Below, in pieces: positions 57,586 to 64,000 of a DNA stretch of 64,000 nt. Source of the DNA: Pisolithus tinctorius (lineage: Eukaryota; Basidiomycota; Agaricomycetes; Boletales; Pisolithaceae). Location of the stretch: the NCBI GenBank assembly GCA_024663395.1, contig JANFAH010000004.1:496001-560000 (forward strand). Reading direction: 5' to 3'. Under the pieces are notes generated by a model that saw nothing but the letters and a program-made list of their open reading frames with translations, searched no databases and was not told where the DNA came from. Each line of letters begins with the position of its first letter. The stretch's first letter is position 1. The position numbers were made by a program, and so were the translations under genes.

Positions 57586-57912
57586 CCTGCATAAGTCGTC
57601 GTCGAGTTGTGCAGACTGAGCAAGGATGGGCTAGGCAGATAGAAGCGAGAGCCAACACTAGTGTTGAACATATCAGAGTCAAGTGGCGAAAGTGTGGTGG
57701 GTATATCTGGGGATAGACTGGACAAGTGGTGGGACATGCGCAACTCGTCGACGAGTTGCGTGGACTGAGAGTCATGACCTATATCGAGGATGAACCAGGC
57801 AACTGCACATGGCTGCACAAGTCGTCGTCGAGTTGTGCAGACTGATGATGGGTGGATGGACTGGGTGCATATGGATCCCTGCACAACTCGTCGTCGAGTT
57901 GTGCGGACTGAG
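57586..57912. repeat. Cluster of four palindromic motifs in E6
   Basis: Near-palindromes of about 28-35 bp lie at 57586-57620, 57736-57763, 57812-57846 and 57879-57912, core ACTCGTCGACGAGT with arms TGCGCA/TGCACA and a common GACTGA flank. They fall in the proline-rich linker between protease and RT. Confidence 0.85.
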
Positions 57913-58246
57913 AGTCATGGCAAGCATCATGGGAAGTAGGGGCAACTGAACCACAGTAGGAAGTATTGAAGATGGAGAACGTAGCTTCAGAGTCTGGAGT
58001 GACAGTGTCTCTACAGAACAGAAGTGAAGCCTGGTGGGAACCATCAGGGCTCTTCTTGAATGATAACTGGATCTGGGGATGGGGGAGAGGGAGTCTGAGG
58101 CGGAGCAGTAATGCCATTAGAAAGTACATGTGAAGCAGGTAGACTCGAGTAGATGGCAGGTCTGGAGGTGGAGATGCATTGCTCTGAGTGGGAGATGCCT
58201 GTGGGAGTAGACGAGGATAGAACCTGACATAGGCAGAACCTTCAAG

Positions 58247-59386
58247 TCATGTATGCTCAAGTGGGGCAGGAACCTGTCGGACTAAGCGAACATCAAGCAT
58301 AAGGAAGTCTTGGAAGTAGACTCCTGATTCATCAGTACCTCTTTCTCCAGCAAGTGCATGGTTTGAGTCGAGATAAAGGGAGGATAGATGGGGAGTGCGA
58401 TGAGCAAGGCTAGTAAGAAGTGAGACAAGTGACTGGCGCTCTTCTCTTCTGATCTGGCGACGAATCTGGGCAAGGGTAGGATTATCCTCCAATCCACTCG
58501 CATCAGTGGACTGTAACTCCTGGGTAAGCTGACCAACAAACTCCGAAGGAAAGGGACTGGTAGGAGGTGGGAATGCTTGGACTGGAATGGGATGGAACAC
58601 AGGAAAGGCTGAGGCAACATCAAACCCATCTGGGGGTGATTCAGGATACAGCAGAGTAGAATCAAGTGACTGAGGGGGTGACTGCGAAGTTGATGGGGGT
58701 GGAGCGAAGACAATGGGTGAAACATGATGAGGGGTACCAACTGCTACATCTCTCATAGGTTCATCGGCTTCTTGCTGAGGATGGACAGGCTCTAGAGTCG
58801 CCATAAGTGTATCTGCAACAGACCCAAGCTGGCCTTCAGTAACACACATCTCCAGGGGGCGATCTGAATCAGCTCCAAAGACAACATAAGTTCCAGACTC
58901 TCTTTCAACAATGCTCAACCGAGTTCCCAAGAGCCCAAGGACGACCAAGGAGGAGATCAAAGCCTGCATTAGTGTCTGGGGCGACAAATAGATTGGTCCA
59001 AGTCCTGGCAGCACCACAGAAGAGAGGGACATCCTGTACCAGACCTTCAGAGTAGAGATACCTCCTTTTGCATCTCGCATATTGATGGTCTGTGACATAT
59101 CGATGGGCATGCGAATGACTGACTGGGCCTATACCAGCACGAACAACATTGAGGTAGATCCAGAGTCAATGACACCTGTTACACGACGACCATTGCAAGT
59201 CAGATTGATAGTGATGAGGGGGCTAGAAGTCAAGGCCAAGTAGGAGGATGCAGGAGGAGTTCCTTCAACAGCAGTAACAGACTTGACTGGCTGAGCCAGG
59301 GGCTGTCTCTTGAATCGCATAAGCTCCTGAAGGTGCTGAGAAACATCCCTAGATGATCCAATGACCTCCCCAACAGATACAGTCAA
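58247..59386 (-). pseudogene. Aspartic protease and linker of E6
   Basis: The protease motif is VTGVIDSGSTS near 59175, in the frame starting MTVSVGEVIGSSRD. The domain goes on in the next frame with MPIDMSQTINMRDAKGG, then a GLLGTRLSIVERES stretch where LLGRPW-like sequence appears in an overlapping frame. After about residue 75 there is a Pro/Ser-rich linker (FAPPPSTSQSPPQS). The protease cuts the polyprotein. A frame break near 59115 separates the two halves. Confidence 0.75.
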
Positions 59387-59418
59387 GGGCAGTAGAAAGA
59401 ATGCGCTCTACAATGGCT

Positions 59419-61088
59419 TTAGAGTTGGCAGACTGCGAAAGTGATGAAGACAGGGAAGTGGTAGGAGGGGGCTTGATTTCTTAGACCTGTCTGCAGAATC
59501 AGTGGCTTGACCAGATGGCTTTGGGACAGAGGCATCTTCCATGATAGCATCATCTCTAGTTCCATCAAAGACAGTGGGATGGACGTCAACTGGTACAAAG
59601 GCAGGGGCAAGTGGTACTTTCTGTGGAGCAGGGATGGATGCAGAGGATGAGGGCTTTGGCTCTGACTCTCTTTCTCCTTGCCATGCGAACGAGGTGGGAT
59701 AAGGACACTGTCAAAGACAGCCTTTCTCTTCTCTTTGGTAACCTTATTAGAGTGATCCACAGCAGCAACAAGGGGTTCTTCTTCCAACTCATAAATCTCG
59801 GCACTAGACTCTTCTTCGGCCTCTTCATGGATAACAAAGCGAACTGCATTGGCAGGCTGAGTAGCAGCTTTAGTGCGCTCATAGGCTTGCAGGATAGTCT
59901 CTTCTCCATTCGATAATATGCGCTGTCCATTAGGGTAGATGACTCGATGGTTTTTCATCACGTGCCAAAGAACCCTTCTGAATGAGATCATTAATGGCCT
60001 GGCAACTCTCAACACCATGGCCTTCAACACCACAGCCATAACAAGTGATGGTCCTTCTAGCAGGACGGGTCTGGGATGAGGAAGTAGCAGCAGGGCAGTG
60101 GATGCAGGAGTAGATGCAGGAGCAGGACGAAGGGAAGGAGCACGAAGCACCTTTGCAGCATCAGGATCCATCTTGATAGCACGATAGTAGAGGAGGGAGT
60201 AGTCTGGGTCACTGAGTGACATGCGAGAGAGGGACTTGATTAGGGTCTCAACCTCATCTTGTTTGCGAGCAGTAGGGACCTTCTTTCTCCAAATTTTCAA
60301 GGTTTCTTCTGGCTTCATGGGAAGGGAGCAAGGGCGAACACTGTCATCTCTTCCATCTGAGCGATGAGAAGCATTAGGCTGGGCCTGAGGAGCAGGGGCA
60401 GCACGAGGGCCAAGGAAGTCAAGGTCATCTGCATCAAGCGATCACGGCGAAGGACCTCTTCAGCTGACTGGCATACATCATCATAGGGGAATGGCCTGCT
60501 AATGTCAAGGTTGGGATCCTTTGTCCTGAGACGAGTTTCAACCAAGCCACGAAAGACTGGGGACAAACCAGCCCAGAAGTAGCGATTATATTCATCAACC
60601 GATATCCTCCTTTATTCTTCAACCAACCTCCAATGCGAATGAAGCCACGGTTGTAAGCCCTAAAGTCTTGAAGAGTCATGATGGGCTGCATCCTAGACTC
60701 CAAAGCAAAGCTCTTGAGATGCCTTTTCAAAGAACCTTTCATCTGATAGATCAGCATCAAAGTACTTGAGGAGATCAGCCTTCAAGTTAGCCCAATCAGG
60801 AGTGTAGTAGTGAGCCATTCCTTCAATAATCTCCCTAACACGAGCATTGCAGTACTGGAGGATGGATTCAACCATTTCCTGGTCAGAAGTGACATTGTGG
60901 TAGGCACAGAGACGTTCATAGTGGTCCAAGAAGGAGCAAACATGGGTATGGTCTCCTTGGAAGAGTTCTGGAGCAGACTTCATGCCAAGCAAGGGCATAG
61001 TGAGAACAGAGCGAGCAGGGGGAGCAGCCATAGCTACTGGAACTGCTGATGATGTAGGAGGATAGATAGTGGGGATGGTGGATGACAT
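59419..61088 (-). pseudogene. Gag of E6
   Basis: Starts MSSTIPTIYPPTSSAVPVAM at 61088. It has the gag fold FQGDHTHVCSFLDHYERLC, MVESILQYCNARVREIIEGM, WANLKADLLKYFDADLSDERF, then in shifted frames IMTLQDFRAYNRGFIRIGGW (about 60660) and KPEETLKIWRKKV (about 60310). A Ser/Ala-rich part with C-x-G-C type sequence (ITCYGCGVEGHGV in another frame near 60030) may be a zinc knuckle. It differs from the E1/E5/E7 gag, so it is a separate lineage. Confidence 0.7.
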
Positions 61089-61150
61089 AGTAATGAGATA
61101 TCAAGTGTTTCAATAGGCTGAATGAGCAGGGTTCTTGATCCAGGAATAAC

Positions 61151-61173
61151 CACCCCTCGCGGTGGGCTCCAGA
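61151..61173 (-). promoter_or_regulatory. Primer-binding site of E6, tRNA type
   Basis: Minus reads TCTGGAGCCCACCGCGAGG directly after the LTR. The TGG two bases in pairs with a tRNA CCA end. No complement to the LTR transcript start is seen, unlike E1, E5 and E7. Confidence 0.5.
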
Positions 61174-63024
61174 TGTGAGTCAAAGTGTGGAATGCTGGTG
61201 AAAACCAAACAAATCCAACACCAAAAGACAAATAAAAGCGAGTGGTGGTTTGCCTCCATGGAACCTGGAGTGCAGAAACCTAAATGTGGGGGAACTTCAA
61301 GTAGAGGGTGCTCCTGGCGCAAGTCGACGACAAGTTACACAGGAGAAGATGAATAAGTGATGACTGAGGAGGGGATGCTGAACAGAGTGAAGGTGTTCAG
61401 CCGAAAGGACTTCTTGGAATAATGGACTTCAATAAATGAGCTCCTGGCGCAAGTCGTTGACGAGTTATGCAGGAGTGGAGGGATGACTAAGACTGCTGAC
61501 TAAGAGGAAGCTTCAGATGAATGATGGAGGCAGATAGACTCTTCCGAATGAGCCTCAACTACCAAGTATACGAATGATGACAGGTAGACCCCTTCGTGGA
61601 GCCTCAACTGTTGACGACGAGATAGGCACTGGACTGACTGCTGGACTGCTTCTGAATTGATTCTGATTGATTCTGGGTAGCTAAGTACATGGGGGTTTAT
61701 ATACTGAGGGGGGGAGCACAGCTTGTGACAAACAAGGCACAAACACTTGGTAAGTAATGAGTAAGGACTGAGTAATCATGATGAGTAAGTGAGAAACGAA
61801 AAGTAAGCAAGCAAAGAAGATTGGTAAGTATTGGCAATGAACGAGTCAAGGATAGTCAAAATATCACAGAATGAGTCAAATAGAGTCAGAAACTGAGTAA
61901 GCGCACTGATATCACATTAGGGGGTGGCGATGCAAGTCAGATCTCGGCGGAGACATCTCTAGACCCAAAGACGGCATGACAGATGGATGGTGTTTCCAGA
62001 TAGGGAAGTATTAATTCCAGAATTGAAGGGCATGAGTCAGGTGTCAAAGGGGGCTAGGGCATTGGGGGTCTGTGGGGCAATGAGAGCATACGCGATTGCG
62101 TCTCCCACCCTTCCATCCTCTCAGCGAAGTTAACAAAAACTTCATGGATGGGGTTCTGATGGAGGAGGAGGAGAAGGAGGGACGTCTTCTGCTGGATCTT
62201 GCAGTAGGAAGGCAAGATGCATGTCATACTCGTCATGAATGCGATCAGGGAGGCTGGAGGACAGTAGATTATACTGCAGCTGTCGCAATGCGGGAAGAAT
62301 GATGGACGAGACTGGAATAAAGACGGTGCAGGGAGCAGGGAGGAACGATCCATATGCTTCATCAAGAGGGGAGACTGAAACGACCACATAAGACCTTTCT
62401 AACCGAGTGACAGACCTGAGGCGACCAAAGAACGTCCTTCTGGGAGTCATACTGACAAGGAGAACACGCTGACCAAGCTGCATGGGACAGGACGGGGCTG
62501 ACAATGACGGGATGAACCAGGGGGCTTCAGGACGGAAGCTGGTGGGAACGCCTGGCAGATATACATAGCCACTGTCTCTGGCAAATGAGACAAGCGAGAT
62601 GATCGACGAAGAGGTGGCCATGATTGATGGACTTAGCGAAATGAGCGTCTGATGGATGGAGTGCTGTAGAAACACGTAGGGTGCGAGGATCCTCTCCAAA
62701 TTTGGAAGGAAGAATCGTGGGGCTGAGCACTTTAAGCGAGTATGTGAACCGAGTTGATATCTTTGGAAACGGCGGAGATACGACGAAAACCGGAATGCCG
62801 TACACGGGCACTAAAAACCTTTAATGCGCGCTTAACTCGCTTCCTCTTTTCTCTTTAGCACTGACGACTCGATCTTGTGCGAAGGATGACTGTTCACGTC
62901 CAACAGTCTTTCTATGCATGAGGCCTTTAGTCTTCATCTGCATGCTTGGGCATTGTGCACAACTCGTCAACGAGTTAGGCAGAGTCAGCTGTAACCATGT
63001 CCACAACACCTTTGGTGTGTGACA
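61174..63024 (-). repeat. 5' LTR of E6 (family D)
   Basis: 1851 bp. TATA (TATATAAACCCCC on minus) at about 61693-61702. Palindromic motifs at 61311-61346, 61440-61475 and 62956-62982. Confidence 0.92.
62054..62621 (-). CDS. LTR-internal ORF (E6 5' LTR copy)
   Basis: Starts at 62621 (MATSSSIISLVSFARDSGYV), open to the proline run near 62150, where one base changes the frame; the end (NPIHEVFVNFAERMEGWE) is in the adjacent frame. Otherwise it matches 30043-30609 with few substitutions. Confidence 0.4.
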
Positions 63025-63212
63025 CCGGCCCTACTGGATGGACTCTTGGAAGGAGTTCGTCATAGAACTTCAAACAACTTTTGGACCTCACGACCCGGTA
63101 GCTGACGCTGAAAGCCAGCTGGACCACCTCCAGATGAAAGATAATCACCGGGTCAACAAGTACGTGGTCGAGTTCAACCGGCTTGCCTCACAAGTCCGGG
63201 GATATGGTGATG

Positions 63213-63786
63213 TGTTAAGTCCGGGTCTTCGCCGGTCCAAGGCCGGTCCGGAGTCCGGTCGGGGGTCAGAGGATAGTACGAGATATCAAGAGGTTTGGAC
63301 TATTGGACTTAGCGACTGATGACGCAGCGCTATTCCCTTGCGTGGGCCGTAGTCCGGTCGAGAAGCAGAAGACAGATGAACAGGGAGACCGGGTTAAGAC
63401 GGGAACTAAGTTGATTTCAGACTGAGGCTAAACAGAATATCCTACGGCTTAAATACTAGAAGTAACCTAAGTGTAACGTAGCACCGGAGACCGGTCTGCG
63501 CCGGTACAGCGATGATTGGTAAGTAGTGTTACAAAGAATCTTATCAAGCAAAGAGTATGAACGAGGGATTACCGGGAACCGGGGCAGGAGATGTGGCTGG
63601 GCCGGGTGTTACACCGGCCCGGTACTAACTGAGGGGACAACTCGACTGGGCACTGCCTTGCAGTGCCTCGCGAGCTAACACATTTCTGGGTCGAAGGATC
63701 AAGGCCGGGACCGGGGCAAGGGTTGGACAGGACCGGTCGAGACCGGGGTAGAGCCAGTCTGGGGTGGTCTGGGCACGGTCATGACA
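63213..63786 (-). repeat. Solo LTR family E in E7 gag
   Basis: 574 bp, TGTCATGACCGTGCCC..GGACTTAACA on minus, with TGATG duplications (63208-63212, 63787-63791). It is close to the 5' LTR of E7 itself, so a recent relative inserted into it. Confidence 0.92.
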
Positions 63787-64000
63787 TGATGGCGCCCTGC
63801 GCCACTTCTTCTACACCAGGTCTCCCCGACCGTATCAAAGATGAGGTCTGCCGGGTCGGCAAACCAAGAACCCTTCACGAGCTTCGCCACCTAGTGCAGG
63901 AGATTGACAGCACGTTACTGGGAGCACAAAGAGGAGGTTCAGTGGTCTAGTAAACACCAGGGGTCGTCCTCTGGTAACAAGTCTACTCCCAATCCCGGCC

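Larger units (their letters stand above)
51601..63024 (-). mobile_element. Complete Gypsy element E6 (family D LTRs)
   Basis: 11,424 bp with LTRs of 1834 and 1851 bp and 4-bp duplications CCGG (51597-51600, 63025-63028). It lies inside the E7 gag. On minus: tRNA-type primer site, gag, protease, a long proline-rich linker with palindromes, RT, RNase H, integrase; no chromodomain. CpG is well preserved, so it is a young insertion, yet the frame is broken repeatedly by single-base changes. Confidence 0.93.
50951..64000 (+). pseudogene. Gag of E7, split by two insertions
   Basis: Starts MPTQTRTQAAWAHATNNPD at 50951. The acidic DPDE/PGDDG linker and LDTFDGMDPKKLRAFLIQCEL follow; a one-base frame change near 51490 leads to AKVTFAQSFLKGMALEWFEPDLL. 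E6 interrupts at 51600. Gag resumes at 63025-63212 (YWMDSWKEFVIELQTTFG, MKDNHRVNKYVVEFNRLASQV) and again at 63792 (ALRHFFYTGLPDRIKDEVCRV), running out of the window at a Ser-rich part. It is the same family as the E5 gag. Single-base frame changes also occur near 63825 and 63920. Confidence 0.85.

Noticed and set aside
1..64000. A defence or toxin-type system
   Set aside because: No antitoxin pairs, NLR genes, biosynthetic clusters or toxin genes were seen; apart from three housekeeping genes the content is mobile elements.

Overview
This is a transposon-dense stretch of a filamentous basidiomycete genome, most likely an Agaricomycete. The host genes are split by 45-75 nt GT-AG introns. The element mix is typical of that class: chromodomain Ty3/Gypsy elements, a DIRS tyrosine-recombinase retroelement, a KDZ transposase remnant and a PIF/Harbinger element. 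Old copies have lost most CpG dinucleotides. I cannot place it to genus.

Only three host genes are well supported. On the minus strand are the GPI ethanolamine-phosphate transferase gene GPI13/PIG-O (19392-22497) and the ER translocon J-protein gene SEC63 (23905-26334). On the plus strand is a coilin-like gene (35059-36989). A possible short exon lies between GPI13 and SEC63. GPI13 and SEC63 both need single-base frame corrections, several at homopolymers, which looks more like assembly error than gene death.

Layout. 1-8571: three broken Gypsy elements (E1 minus, E2 plus, E3 plus). E2 and E3 each carry a spliced antisense gene behind pol, encoding a Zn2Cys6-like plus coiled-coil protein. 8572-19391: KDZ remnant; a solo LTR (family C) split by a complete DIRS element (10375-15554) inserted without target duplication; unassigned debris; a 45-bp minisatellite (17.7-18.6 kb). 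19392-26334: GPI13 and SEC63. 27107-34089: a complete PIF/Harbinger element with 108-bp terminal inverted repeats and TTA duplications, transposase on plus and a Myb/SANT gene on minus, interrupted by two family C LTRs, one of which holds a solo family D LTR. 34093-37940: coilin-like gene and flanks. 37946-46851: complete Gypsy element E5 (minus, TSD ACTGT), again with an antisense Zn-finger gene, and with a solo LTR nested inside its 5' LTR. 48377-50295: two opposed family C LTRs. 50296-64000: Gypsy element E7 (plus), its gag split by the 11.4-kb element E6 (minus, TSD CCGG) and by a solo family E LTR.

The most interesting signals are: (1) the recurrent antisense Zn2Cys6/coiled-coil gene in three Gypsy elements; (2) 10-11 nt complementarity between the predicted transcript start and the primer-binding site in E1, E5 and E7, with covariation, pointing to Tf1/sushi-type self-priming; (3) a 188-codon ORF kept inside the 1.84-kb family D LTR; (4) 14 copies of a palindromic motif confined to family D; (5) CpG-type transitions that account for catalytic losses in four unrelated elements.
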